33,697 nucleotides of DNA from JBBRXJ01 sp038248505. GTDB taxonomy: Bacteria; Bacteroidota; Bacteroidia; Bacteroidales; JBBRXJ01. Positions 8,515 through 17,600 of this stretch are shown one piece after another. The notes under the pieces are model-generated. The model was given only the letters and a program-made list of their open reading frames with translations, made no database searches and was not told the DNA's origin. Numbering within the stretch: the stretch's first letter is position 1; each line of letters starts with the position of its first letter. Location: positions 1 through 33,697 of the forward strand of contig JBBRXJ010000036.1 in the NCBI GenBank assembly GCA_038248505.1, read 5' to 3'. The translations under genes and the position numbers were made by a program.

Positions 8515-10278
8515 ATGTTTGAAATTATTAAAAAATATAATCTACAGATAATACTCGTTCTGTCTGTATTGATTTTATATACGCCTTCTTTAAAAAATGA
8601 TTTTCTTACTAATTGGGATGATGAATCGTACGTGGTTCGTAATGCAGATATTCAATCATTCAATATATCAAATATACAAAAAGTATTTTCGTCGTATTAC
8701 GTTGGGCATTACCATCCAATAACCATGCTCAGCTATATGTTTGACGCGTCAATTGATGGTTTAAATCCTAAAGTATTTCATACAACAAATATGCTATTGC
8801 ATATTATTAATGTACTACTTGTCTTTGCTTTAGTGCTGCTTCTTTTAAAGAATCGCTTTTCGGCTTTTTTAGCAGCTTTGCTTTTTGGTATTCATCCAAT
8901 GCATGTTGAGTCTGTGGCTTGGATTTCAGGTCGCAAGGATGTACTTTATACTTTATTTTTTATTGCATCACTAATTGTTTATGTGAAGTATGTTAGTTTA
9001 AATTCTTATAGAACATTGATAATATGTTTTGTGTTTTTTATTTTAAGTGTACTTTCAAAATCCATGGCCATGACACTTCCTGGAATTTTAATTATTATAG
9101 ATTCTTTTTTGGGACGTAAATTTTCATGGAAAATTATTATTGAGAAAATACCTTTTCTTATCGTTTCTATCATCATTGCATATATTGCAGTTAAGTCTCA
9201 ATCTGAACAAGCAATGAGTATTGCCCCACATCTGTCTATCATAAATCGCTTCTTAATGGTATTTTACAGTATTGCCTATTATCTCTTTATGTTTATTTTT
9301 CCTTTCCACTTTGCAGCTATCCAATATTATCCATCAAGTATTGTTGCTGGAGAAACCTCTTTTATATTTTATCTTATTCCATTTGCTTTACTCTTATTAT
9401 TATTATTTCTTTTCAATAAAAAAGCAACAAGGGTATTAACATTTTTTTCAGTAAGCTTTTTTGTAATTTCGTTATCCGTAGTTTTGCAATTTGTACCTGT
9501 TGGGATGGCCGTTGTTGCTGAGCGTTACACTTATATTCCATACATAGGATTAAGTTTGCCTCTTATCTTTTTTATACATTCAACCATTTCAAATAAAGCC
9601 AAAAAACATTATTTAGTATATTTTTTATTGTTAGGCTTTGTATTATATTTCGGTATTGCCACATCAAAAAGAGTTAAACAATGGAAGAACAGTATAATTC
9701 TTTTCAGTGATCTTTGCACAAAGTACCCCGATAATTCACATGCATGGTGGTCGCTAGCTAATTCACAAAAAGAATACACCTTTTATGCTGATGCCATTCA
9801 AAGTTATAATACATGTATTAAGTTAAACCCAAACTACGACATGGCCTATTTTAATAGAGGTATAGCCAAGGTAATGTTAAAAGATTATAAAGGCGGCTGG
9901 GCGGATTATAATAAAACCTTGCTATTAAATCCGAATTACACTGGGGTAATGATAAATAAAGGTAATATTTTATTTGAAAAAAAGGATTATAAAGAGGCTA
10001 TAAATGAATATGAGAAGGCAATAGAACTTGACGAAAAACACACATTAGCCCATTTACAAATTGGATTGGCTTTATCTGAAACAGAACAGTTAGGTGCTGC
10101 AATTCAAAAATTTACTCATGTAATTGATATTAATCCGATGTATGCCGATGCGTATTACTATCGAGGAGTGATCTATTATAATAGGAATCATAAGGATTCG
10201 GCTTGTATAGATTGGAAACAAGCGAGTATATTAAATCATATTAAGGCTAAGGAATTATTGAAAAATTATTGCAAATAA
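8515..10278 (+). CDS. TMTC-like membrane protein with TPR tail
   Basis: This 587-residue protein has a polytopic membrane part (about residues 10-390, roughly ten or more helices) followed by about four tetratricopeptide repeats (about 400-587). The first loop has NWDDESYV, an acidic pair like those of GT-C glycosyltransferases. The segments IHPMHVESVAWISGRKDVL and AERYTYIPYIGLSL match the signature regions of the TMTC O-mannosyltransferase family. It may transfer a sugar from a lipid carrier to an exported substrate, with the TPRs binding the acceptor; this is inferred from family resemblance. It begins four bases after the SMR gene and ends the operon. Confidence 0.75.
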   Translation: MFEIIKKYNLQIILVLSVLILYTPSLKNDFLTNWDDESYVVRNADIQSFNISNIQKVFSSYYVGHYHPITMLSYMFDASIDGLNPKVFHTTNMLLHIINVLLVFALVLLLLKNRFSAFLAALLFGIHPMHVESVAWISGRKDVLYTLFFIASLIVYVKYVSLNSYRTLIICFVFFILSVLSKSMAMTLPGILIIIDSFLGRKFSWKIIIEKIPFLIVSIIIAYIAVKSQSEQAMSIAPHLSIINRFLMVFYSIAYYLFMFIFPFHFAAIQYYPSSIVAGETSFIFYLIPFALLLLLLFLFNKKATRVLTFFSVSFFVISLSVVLQFVPVGMAVVAERYTYIPYIGLSLPLIFFIHSTISNKAKKHYLVYFLLLGFVLYFGIATSKRVKQWKNSIILFSDLCTKYPDNSHAWWSLANSQKEYTFYADAIQSYNTCIKLNPNYDMAYFNRGIAKVMLKDYKGGWADYNKTLLLNPNYTGVMINKGNILFEKKDYKEAINEYEKAIELDEKHTLAHLQIGLALSETEQLGAAIQKFTHVIDINPMYADAYYYRGVIYYNRNHKDSACIDWKQASILNHIKAKELLKNYCK

Positions 10279-10306
10279 ATAGCGTATTTTTTCAATACTC
10301 TATTTA
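10276..10306 (+). terminator. Possible terminator hairpin after TPR gene
   Basis: A 13-bp stem with one mismatch begins at the stop codon of the TPR gene (arms 10276-10288 and 10294-10306, 5-base loop). There is no long T-run after it, so it may be only a transcript-end stabilising structure. Confidence 0.4.
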
Positions 10307-10340
10307 TACTGATACTTCATAAATATACACTTCAGCCACC

Positions 10341-10348
10341 TACTTTTG
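10341..10348 (+). promoter_or_regulatory. Orphan -7-like promoter element
   Basis: TACTTTTG matches TAnnTTTG exactly in the gap between two convergent genes, with no recognised plus-strand gene after it. Such 8-mers also occur by chance in AT-rich DNA. If active, transcription would start near 10352 and run into the 3' end of the UPF0316 gene as antisense. Confidence 0.3.
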
Positions 10349-10419
10349 TACTTTAGTATGAAATTTGTCTTTGGTGTAGAATTATGCAAAATAGACATTT
10401 ATATTAACACAACTATATT

Positions 10420-10482
10420 ATGTTTTTAAATGTTTTTATTTTTCTACTGTTCTTCATATTTTATATGATTAGGCATAATTAA
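10420..10482 (+). CDS. Possible 20-residue hydrophobic peptide
   Basis: A short frame (ATG to TAA) encodes MFLNVFIFLLFFIFYMIRHN, a single membrane-spanning stretch ending in positive residues. It sits downstream of a TAnnTTTG-like element and ends five bases before the convergent UPF0316 gene's stop. Such frames arise easily in AT-rich DNA, so this is a weak call. Confidence 0.2.
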   Translation: MFLNVFIFLLFFIFYMIRHN

Positions 10483-10487
10483 TATAT

Positions 10488-11009
10488 TTACTTCTCTATA
10501 TTCACAAGTCGAATATCTTCAATAGTATAGAATGCCTCAGGATGATGCTGAGTGATGAGTGAAATGGTATCTTTAACCATATTGCGACGAATAACAACAA
10601 ACAATACGGCAACTTCACCCTCATTGCCAAGGGCTTTTACGGAAGTAATATTATATCCTTTTAACTTAAGAATCTCAAAGAGTTTTGTTGCTTCATTTTT
10701 TGTTATAATTCGTATCATCTCATAACCCATTGCTAGTTTTTCTTCAATGGTCATCCCCACATAATTACCTGCTGCAAATCCTGCAGCATATACAAAATAA
10801 TAGACCCAATTATCCAAATGTTGCATGATTCGACTAACGGCAGTTATCCAAATGAGCACTTCAACAAAACCAATAAGAGGTGCTATTTTTTTATAGCCTT
10901 TCGAAATAAAAATAATACGCAGAGTTCCTATTGATACATCGCAGATACGTGCGAAAAATATAAATACTGAAATGAGTAAGACCTGAAGTAATTCTGTGTC
11001 GTGAAGCAT
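10488..11009 (-). CDS. UPF0316 membrane protein (DUF5698/DUF2179)
   Basis: This 173-residue protein has an N-terminal membrane part with about three helices (residues 7-95, DUF5698) and a cytoplasmic DUF2179 domain (about 100-173; motifs YEMIRIITKNEA, LKLKGYNITSVKALG, and FYTIEDIRLV). It belongs to the UPF0316 family, whose role is not known. DUF2179 domains are found at the C-termini of other membrane proteins and may bind a small ligand. The ATG at 11009 follows a perfect -7 element by about 20 bases. Confidence 0.88.
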   Translation of the reverse strand: MLHDTELLQVLLISVFIFFARICDVSIGTLRIIFISKGYKKIAPLIGFVEVLIWITAVSRIMQHLDNWVYYFVYAAGFAAGNYVGMTIEEKLAMGYEMIRIITKNEATKLFEILKLKGYNITSVKALGNEGEVAVLFVVIRRNMVKDTISLITQHHPEAFYTIEDIRLVNIEK

Positions 11010-11028
11010 TTTTTTAATTTTAAGGAGT

Positions 11029-11036
11029 CAAAGATA
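11029..11036 (-). promoter_or_regulatory. Bacteroidota -7 promoter element
   Basis: On the minus strand TATCTTTG matches TAnnTTTG and ends 20 bases before the UPF0316 start. A TTTG lies further upstream (11064-11067), but at a spacing longer than the usual 19-21 bases. Confidence 0.5.
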
Positions 11037-11261
11037 TATGAAATAGCCTAATTTTTAACTTAACAAATAGGGGTTTTAGATTTATTTTAAAATAACAGGA
11101 TGGATGGAAGCATTATGATTTTAAGGTGCTTACCCTTAGCTCACTCTTTTGTATAAAATGTATAATTGAATTGAACAACATTGACAAGAAATAACCAGAG
11201 ATAAGAATTTCTTAATAGTTATTATTTTGTAGTTTTATGATAAATATTTAAAAAATGTGAT

Positions 11262-13661
11262 ATGAAAAAAATAAATTTACTAGTATTGGTCGGGTTAATG
11301 GTTCTGTCCATGAATTTGCAGGCTCAATATAGCGAGGCGGCCTTTCAGTCGAGAAAAAAGACAGTATATGATATTATTTACAATAAGTACTATTGTACGG
11401 GATCAGGCGCTGGTTTTCAGCCATGTTATTCGCGACCTCCAGGTTACTTTGCCATAGGTACTGGCGATCCATTTCAATACATGGGTCCTAAACTTATAGT
11501 AGTTTATGAGCGCGATGGAATAACGGGTATAGCAAATGCGGATACTGCAAATTCTCGGCTTATAAGTCATTTAGAGCCTGATTTTGATTTGTTTCATTTT
11601 AATTATCCAGGAGTTGCTAAATTGCTTTATGCGTATCCGAATGCACCGGGTATTGTAGCAACAAAGAAAAAGTTTATTCAAAAAATGTTTAATCGAACCG
11701 ATAGTTACAATGCGTTTACGGGAGAAGGTACCGAAAATCATATTTTAATGAGTCGTTTACCAACATATTTATTATGCCAACTTGCGGTAGATTCCTTTCC
11801 AGCCGATTTTCCATTGGCGTTGGCAAAAAAGGATTCTCTAAAGCGTTTTATCATGGAGACATCTAAACGAATGTATACAAGTGGGGTGGCTGAGTTTAAT
11901 TCAGCAACTTATGAGGCATATAGTGTTTCTGCCTGGTTGGTGTTATATGATTATGCAAAAGATCTGGATGTAAAAAAGGCAGCAAAAGCCGCTCTTGATT
12001 ATTATTCGATGGAAATAGCTTTGCATTATTCACAGGGCATACAAGCAGGTGGCGATATGCGAGGCAAAGGAACAACAAGTTCTTTAGATTTAAAAAGTAG
12101 CTTGGCATGGTTGGCATGGGTCTGGTTTGGTGATAGTCCGAGGGATGTTTATAATGTATCTGCAAGTTTTAATGCAGCACCTATGTCGCAATGTATATAT
12201 GCTGCAGCTAGTACATATAGACCTTCGGGTGTAGCAGAAAAGTTGGCGAAAAAGAAACTTACGCTTCCTGCAATGTATTATAATAGCAAGGGAAGTTATT
12301 TGTTGGATAATCCTAATTATATTAAACAAACAGTCTATTTAGATAGTTCCTATGCTTTAGGGGCAACTTATTTCCCCTATGGGGGTTGGGCTGGCGGTGA
12401 CTGGCAAATGGTAAGTTGGAAACTCATTTCGAGAGTAGATAGTTCAGCAAATAAAAATGTGCAGTTTGTTTCAGGCCAAGGAATGACATATTATTTAGGT
12501 GGAAATTACAGAACTCCTTTTGATCAATTTGCACAACACAAAAATGTAATGATACAACTAACAAAAGTTCCAAGCAATGCTGCAGCTATTGAAACATCCA
12601 TTAGTGCAATTTTTAATACATGGGCTACCAATTGGGATGTTAATTTTGTGAGACGCTTCAGTGCTTCAGACGCCAAATATGGTGTTAATGGAGGTTTAAA
12701 TGCTTCATCGGGACGTAAAACTCCAGTAAGCTTTCAGAATCCTAGTGTGACAACTGGTTCGAGTTATATGGATATTATTGCAAACAGCGGCACAATAAAT
12801 ACAGCTACAGTTGGAAATATTTATTTTGTGGAGTTAGATAAAACCTATCTAGCAATTAGAAGCATTAATAATGCAATTCCTACCGTTGCATTACCTAAAT
12901 TGACCGATTTTGCTGTGGTTGGTACAATGAGTGGTTATGTACTTGAAGTAAGAAATAAATCAGCATTTACTTCATTCGCTAATTTCCAAACATTTATTTC
13001 TGCAAATACTTCTATCGATAAATCTAAGGTTGCGTCTGAAAATAGAGTTATTTATACTTCGTCTTTGGGTGATGTAATAAATGTGCAGTATCAAACTAGT
13101 GGCACTTTTACTGAACCTATTTATGATTGGGGTTATGGACCAACATCAGGGAAAGTATTGCAAAAAGAACCCCCGTTTACGCAACCTACATGGCCTAGTG
13201 GTGCAGGGCACGGTAAAATAGCAAGTTGGACAGTTAATGGAAGTCTTGTTGATTTAAGTCAAACATGGGGTGTATATGATGGGCCGAATGCACGAATTAA
13301 AAATAATATATTGTCATTTAATGATGGACATGGCGATTCTCTGAGAGTTGATTATACGGGAAGTGTACCAGTTTTTACGCCAAATATTATTACAGATATA
13401 CCTTATGTGTTGCCTGAGTCTGAATTGAAGGAGAGCATACTGAAAATTTATCCAAATCCAGCGAATGATGCAATTGATATTTCAGGCAGTGCGGTAGAGT
13501 TGAATGTGCCGATAGAAATTTGTAATTTATCAGGTCAGGTTCTAATTAAAGATATTTATACAGGAAGGCCAATTGGTATTAAATCACTTCCTACAGGATA
13601 TTATATTCTTGTTGTACGTGGCTCAAAAGGCGCGATTAGTTCGAAGCTTTTGGTGGAATAA
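11262..13661 (+). CDS. Secreted T9SS protein, predicted helical-toroid domain
   Basis: This 799-residue protein has a signal peptide (1-21, ending MNLQAQ) and a T9SS type A sorting domain in the last 80 residues (LKIYPNPANDAIDISG, then SLPTGYYILVV), so it should be exported and attached to the cell surface or released. The part at about 25-400 is helix-rich with aromatic motifs (GEGTENHILMSR, SATYEAYSVSAWLVLYDYA, GGWAGGDW) that look like an alpha/alpha-toroid, the fold of many polysaccharide lyases and glycosidases. A beta-rich region follows (about 400-700). I do not recognise a named family, and no substrate can be given. A secreted glycosidase is encoded a few genes away. Confidence 0.75.
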   Translation: MKKINLLVLVGLMVLSMNLQAQYSEAAFQSRKKTVYDIIYNKYYCTGSGAGFQPCYSRPPGYFAIGTGDPFQYMGPKLIVVYERDGITGIANADTANSRLISHLEPDFDLFHFNYPGVAKLLYAYPNAPGIVATKKKFIQKMFNRTDSYNAFTGEGTENHILMSRLPTYLLCQLAVDSFPADFPLALAKKDSLKRFIMETSKRMYTSGVAEFNSATYEAYSVSAWLVLYDYAKDLDVKKAAKAALDYYSMEIALHYSQGIQAGGDMRGKGTTSSLDLKSSLAWLAWVWFGDSPRDVYNVSASFNAAPMSQCIYAAASTYRPSGVAEKLAKKKLTLPAMYYNSKGSYLLDNPNYIKQTVYLDSSYALGATYFPYGGWAGGDWQMVSWKLISRVDSSANKNVQFVSGQGMTYYLGGNYRTPFDQFAQHKNVMIQLTKVPSNAAAIETSISAIFNTWATNWDVNFVRRFSASDAKYGVNGGLNASSGRKTPVSFQNPSVTTGSSYMDIIANSGTINTATVGNIYFVELDKTYLAIRSINNAIPTVALPKLTDFAVVGTMSGYVLEVRNKSAFTSFANFQTFISANTSIDKSKVASENRVIYTSSLGDVINVQYQTSGTFTEPIYDWGYGPTSGKVLQKEPPFTQPTWPSGAGHGKIASWTVNGSLVDLSQTWGVYDGPNARIKNNILSFNDGHGDSLRVDYTGSVPVFTPNIITDIPYVLPESELKESILKIYPNPANDAIDISGSAVELNVPIEICNLSGQVLIKDIYTGRPIGIKSLPTGYYILVVRGSKGAISSKLLVE

Positions 13662-13694
13662 TTCTATATTAAAAATTACAATTTTAATTTTAGG

Positions 13695-13723
13695 CCGAAT
13701 ACCTTAGGGTGTTCGGTTTTTTT
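13695..13723 (+). terminator. Intrinsic terminator
   Basis: A 9-bp stem (arms 13695-13703 and 13708-13716, one T-G wobble) with loop TTAG is followed by seven T. It lies 34 bases after the stop of the secreted T9SS protein gene. Confidence 0.85.
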
Positions 13724-13800
13724 GTCAGAAAAAATTGTTTTATTAAACCGTAAATAGACAATTCAAAATATTTATCTTTTATACCATATTAAATATTGAT

Positions 13801-15069
13801 TTATCGTCGTTTCTCATTTCCTCCCCCTGATGGTCTTCCGCCTGATGATCTTCCACCCGAAGGTCTTCCTCCTTGTGATTTTCCTCCTGATGGACGAAAT
13901 TTCTTTTCGGCTTTTTGTTGTGGGTTGTAACTTGGACCCTCGCCAAGTTCAGTAGGTATGATTCCTTTTTCGAGAATGATTTCGAGAAATTGTTCTATTT
14001 TGTTTAAACGGTGATGTTCTTTCTCCCCAGCAATGGTAATTGCTTCGCCCTTTGTTTCGGCACGTGCGGTGCGACCTATACGATGAACATAATCTTCGCA
14101 ATCGTCAGGCACATCATAATTAATTACCAAATCAATATCTTCAACATCGATACCACGAGCCAGAATATCGGTAGCCACTAAAATATTTGTGCGTTTATTT
14201 TTAAATGAATGCAAGGTTTTTTCGCGTGCATCTTGTTCCATGTCTGAATGAATCTCTGCTGCATTTAAGTGCATACGCTTCAGCTCAAATGTAAGTTGTT
14301 TTACATTATGTTTTGTTGAACAGAAGATGAGAATAGTTTCAGTTTTACGGCTCGTAAGCAAATGTTTTACGATCTGTAATTTTTGACGGTCAAAAACTAT
14401 GAATGCCGATTGTTTAATGCGATCGGGAGGCCGAGAGATGGCAATATTTATTTGCTCTGGATTGTGCAGAATTTTCATGGCCAACTGTCGAATTTTTGGA
14501 GGCATAGTTGCTGAGAACATTAAATTTTGTCGTTTCTCAGGCAAGAAAGAAATCATCTTCATAATATCGTCAAAGAATCCCATATCAAGCATTCTGTCGG
14601 CTTCGTCAAGTACTAAAAAATCGACATATTTTAGATTAACATAACCCATATTTAAATGCGTAGTCATTCGTCCAGGAGTACAAATAATAACATTTATACC
14701 AGAGGTGAGCGCTTGTTTTTCGCGTGCAAAAAGGGCACCATCTCCACCACCATAAACCGCAATAGAGCTAACAGGAGTGAAATATGAAAAACCATCCATC
14801 TGTTGTTCAATTTGAATGGCCAATTCGCGAGTAGGTACAATAACCATGGCACGAATATGATCTTTTGTGCCGCTTTGCATAATGCGGTTAATCATGGGTA
14901 AAAGGAAGGCTGCAGTTTTGCCGGTTCCCGTTTGAGCAGAGGCAATGATATCTTTACCAGCCATAATGGGCGGTATGGTTAATGCTTGTACTGGGGTAGC
15001 ATTTTCAAAGCCAATGGCTTCAATGCCTTCAATTAGTTGTTCATTTAATTCTAATTCTGAAAATCGCAT
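13801..15069 (-). CDS. rhlE: DEAD-box ATP-dependent RNA helicase, RhlE type
   Basis: This 422-residue cytoplasmic enzyme should unwind short RNA duplexes, typically in ribosome assembly or RNA decay. The motifs are all present: Q-motif (TPVQ, around Q28), Walker A AQTGTGKT (45-52), PTRELA (79-84), TPGR (131-134), DEAD (155-158), SAT (186-188), and HRIGRTAR near 330. The C-terminal tail of about 40 residues is a Gly/Arg/Ser-rich repeat (GGRPSGGRSSGG) likely to bind RNA without sequence preference. Domain size and tail fit the RhlE group of Bacteroidota. A weak AATATTTA/TAAATATT hairpin at 13767-13797 may end the transcript. Confidence 0.93.
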   Translation of the reverse strand: MRFSELELNEQLIEGIEAIGFENATPVQALTIPPIMAGKDIIASAQTGTGKTAAFLLPMINRIMQSGTKDHIRAMVIVPTRELAIQIEQQMDGFSYFTPVSSIAVYGGGDGALFAREKQALTSGINVIICTPGRMTTHLNMGYVNLKYVDFLVLDEADRMLDMGFFDDIMKMISFLPEKRQNLMFSATMPPKIRQLAMKILHNPEQINIAISRPPDRIKQSAFIVFDRQKLQIVKHLLTSRKTETILIFCSTKHNVKQLTFELKRMHLNAAEIHSDMEQDAREKTLHSFKNKRTNILVATDILARGIDVEDIDLVINYDVPDDCEDYVHRIGRTARAETKGEAITIAGEKEHHRLNKIEQFLEIILEKGIIPTELGEGPSYNPQQKAEKKFRPSGGKSQGGRPSGGRSSGGRPSGGGNEKRR

Positions 15070-15316
15070 AAAAAATAGAAATGTAATTTGAATATTAATT
15101 TGTTAAAAGCTTCTTTTCATTTTGATAAAATAGAAGCCTGATATTTAGCCTAATGAATGCATTATGGGCGTTGCATTCAAGGACAATATGGCAAATATAC
15201 TAAAAAGCATTGTGAATGTTGGTCATATTGAATAATTTGCTTGAAATTACTATAATATTGATGTTTATTCACTCCTGTTTTTTAACACTATTCTTCACTA
15301 TTCGCTAAATATTTCG

Positions 15317-15324
15317 TACGTTTG
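15317..15324 (+). promoter_or_regulatory. Bacteroidota -7 promoter element
   Basis: TACGTTTG matches TAnnTTTG and ends 19 bases before the TTG start of the ABC ATPase. It supports that start, because the next in-frame ATG would cut away the Walker A motif. Confidence 0.55.
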
Positions 15325-15343
15325 AATAATAAAAATTCTTCAC

Positions 15344-16282
15344 TTGAATACAGAAAAAAATATTATTAGCGTCAATAAAGTTTGTAAAACATTTAAAGAT
15401 GTAAAAGCAGTACGCGATGTTAGTTTTACTATTGGACGCGGCGAGTTTGTCGCTTTATTGGGTCCAAATGGAGCTGGCAAAACTACACTTGTTGAGATGA
15501 TTGAAGGCATTCAAAAAAATGATTGCGGAGAAATTTTAATAAACGGAAAACCATGGCAAAGTCATTCCCACGAGCATCACCGCATCATGGGTATTTCGTT
15601 ACAAGAAACTCGGTTTACTGAAAAACTAAGCGTTGAAGAGACGATGAATGTTTTTGCGAGTTTTTATAATTTGGGAAAAACGCGTGTGGATGAAGTTATA
15701 GATGAAACTGGATTGAATGAAAAGCGAAAATCATTTGTCGTAAATTTATCAGGAGGACAACGACAGAAGCTAGCTCTCGGCATTGCACTTTTAAATAAAC
15801 CAGAGATATTACTTCTTGACGAACCTACTACCGGCCTTGACCCAAACGCTCGACGTGAGTTGTGGGCATTATTAATGGATTTAAAAAACAAAGGTAATAC
15901 TTCTATGATTCTTACCACACATTATATGGAGGAAGCCGAGTATTTGTGTGATCGTATAATTATTTTGGATCATGGAACTGTACTAGCAGAAGGCACTTTA
16001 GATCAATTACTATCGTACAATCAAAGCAATGAGGTGATTGAATTTGACTCAAGCGATCGTAGAAAAATTGTAAAAATACCATTAAGCCCGGCATTGATTC
16101 GTTATGAATATGATGACAAGATTGGTAAAGGTAAAGCCTTTGTAACACGCATAATGGATTATCTACCTGTACTTTTAGAATATGCAAAAGTGGAAAAAAT
16201 TGAGCTGCAAGCACTCGAATGCCGACGTATGACATTGGATGATGTGTTTGTAATGATGACGGGACGAAGGCTTGCGGAATGA
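15344..16282 (+). CDS. ABC transporter ATP-binding protein (ABC-2 type)
   Basis: This 312-residue protein has a complete nucleotide-binding domain: Walker A GPNGAGKTT (40-48), Q-loop (SLQETR), signature LSGGQRQKL (135-143), Walker B ILLLDEPTTGLD (155-166) and switch histidine in TTHYMEEAEYL. A C-terminal extension (about 230-312) is as in DrrA/CcmA-like exporters. With the permease at 16494 it should form a drug-, lipid- or polysaccharide-type exporter. The start is TTG, since no ATG lies upstream of Walker A in frame. The permease gene follows after 211 bases, a wide gap for a pair of this kind. Confidence 0.92.
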   Translation: MNTEKNIISVNKVCKTFKDVKAVRDVSFTIGRGEFVALLGPNGAGKTTLVEMIEGIQKNDCGEILINGKPWQSHSHEHHRIMGISLQETRFTEKLSVEETMNVFASFYNLGKTRVDEVIDETGLNEKRKSFVVNLSGGQRQKLALGIALLNKPEILLLDEPTTGLDPNARRELWALLMDLKNKGNTSMILTTHYMEEAEYLCDRIIILDHGTVLAEGTLDQLLSYNQSNEVIEFDSSDRRKIVKIPLSPALIRYEYDDKIGKGKAFVTRIMDYLPVLLEYAKVEKIELQALECRRMTLDDVFVMMTGRRLAE

Positions 16283-16290
16283 TTTATTCG

Positions 16291-16315
16291 TCTCTGTGGT
16301 TAATTATAACAGAGA
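16291..16315. repeat. Inverted repeat between ABC genes
   Basis: Perfect 7-base arms TCTCTGT (16291-16297) and ACAGAGA (16309-16315) flank an 11-base AT-rich loop in the gap between the ATPase and permease genes. It has no T-run directly after it. A similar ACAGAGAAC string occurs at about 22977, so it may belong to a dispersed intergenic element. The rest of the gap to 16493 shows nothing I recognise. Confidence 0.35.
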
Positions 16316-16493
16316 ACGTCATGAAAATTATAGACGCAAAAAAAGGAAGAGAAATACCACAAATTCCAATAAGGACTTTGAGAATATACCTTGGTGCATT
16401 TAAAACTTGTTAATGATTGATGCTTCATATTTATTTTTTATTTTTCGTGTCAGTTTAACAGAATCTATTTTAATAAATTTAAAACAGTAAAAA

Positions 16494-17600
16494 TTGAAAA
16501 ATCAGCTTTGGCAGTTAATGTTAATTCAGTTCAAAGAGTTTTACCGTGAACCGGGTGCTTTGTTCTGGTCATTTGCTTTTCCAGTATTAATGTCTTTGGG
16601 ATTAGGCGTTGCATTTTCGAGTAAGAAAGAGATACAACGTACGGTGGCGATAACAGAATGTCATCAGAAACAATCATGTAAGCTTGATAGTTTTTTACAG
16701 ACCGATACGAAACTTATTAAACCAACACGCGATGGTCATCCTCGTTATGAAAAAACGATAGAGAATAAGCAATTAGGAAACACGACTTATCATTTTATCG
16801 TTACTAGTTGGAACGATGCAATGGTGCATCTAAAACGTGGTAATATTTCACTAATTATGACGGATGAGGGAGATTCAGTAAAGTATCATTTTGATCCTAT
16901 TAATCCAGATGCTCAGCTTAGCTATCTGCATATTAGTTCGATGATAAAACATCAAAAAGTTTTTGAGCAGTCTGAAAATATTGTAGCGCTCGATAAGGCA
17001 GGAACACGATATATCGATTTTCTTATTCCTGGCTTAATTGCTATGGGTATCATGAGTAGTTGCTTGTGGGGTATTAGTTACGGCCTGATAGAGAAACGTG
17101 CAAAGAAGTTATTACGGCGCATGATAGCAACACCCATGAAAAAAAGTTTCTTTTTGATTTCACAACTAGTCACCCGTCTCGTATTTACTTTTCTTGAAAC
17201 TGTAATACTCGTACTTTTTGCATGGCTTGTTTTTGATGTAACAATTCAAGGTAGTTTAATCGCTTTATTTCTTGTGTTTTTGAGTGGTAATTTGGTATTT
17301 ATTGGTATCGGAATCTTAATTTCATCACGCACCTCTAAGACTGAAATTGGAAATGGTTTAATAAGTGCAGTAACTATGCCTATGATGGTATTGTCAGGAA
17401 TTTTCTTTAGCTATTATAATTTCCCTGATTGGTCTATTACTGTTATTCAAAAATTACCGCTAACCGTTTTTGCCGATAGTATTCGAAGTATTTTTGTTGA
17501 AGGCGCTGGTATAGTTCAGGTGCTACCTGGTGTTCTTATATTAACTTTAACGGGCTTTGTATTTTTTGTTGTAGGACTGAAGATTTATAAATGGCATTAA
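16494..17600 (+). CDS. ABC-2 type transporter permease
   Basis: This 368-residue protein has an ABC2_membrane layout: one N-terminal helix (about 22-40), a large extracytoplasmic segment (about 45-165), then five helices (about 175-368) with the conserved FLIPGLIAMGIMSS and TPMKKSFFLISQL segments and a PLTVFADSIRSIF motif near the end. It is the membrane partner of the ATPase encoded upstream. The start is TTG at 16494, as for the ATPase; the first residues KNQLWQLMLIQFKEFYREPG fit the family's usual beginning. The substrate cannot be told from sequence. Confidence 0.9.
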   Translation: MKNQLWQLMLIQFKEFYREPGALFWSFAFPVLMSLGLGVAFSSKKEIQRTVAITECHQKQSCKLDSFLQTDTKLIKPTRDGHPRYEKTIENKQLGNTTYHFIVTSWNDAMVHLKRGNISLIMTDEGDSVKYHFDPINPDAQLSYLHISSMIKHQKVFEQSENIVALDKAGTRYIDFLIPGLIAMGIMSSCLWGISYGLIEKRAKKLLRRMIATPMKKSFFLISQLVTRLVFTFLETVILVLFAWLVFDVTIQGSLIALFLVFLSGNLVFIGIGILISSRTSKTEIGNGLISAVTMPMMVLSGIFFSYYNFPDWSITVIQKLPLTVFADSIRSIFVEGAGIVQVLPGVLILTLTGFVFFVVGLKIYKWH

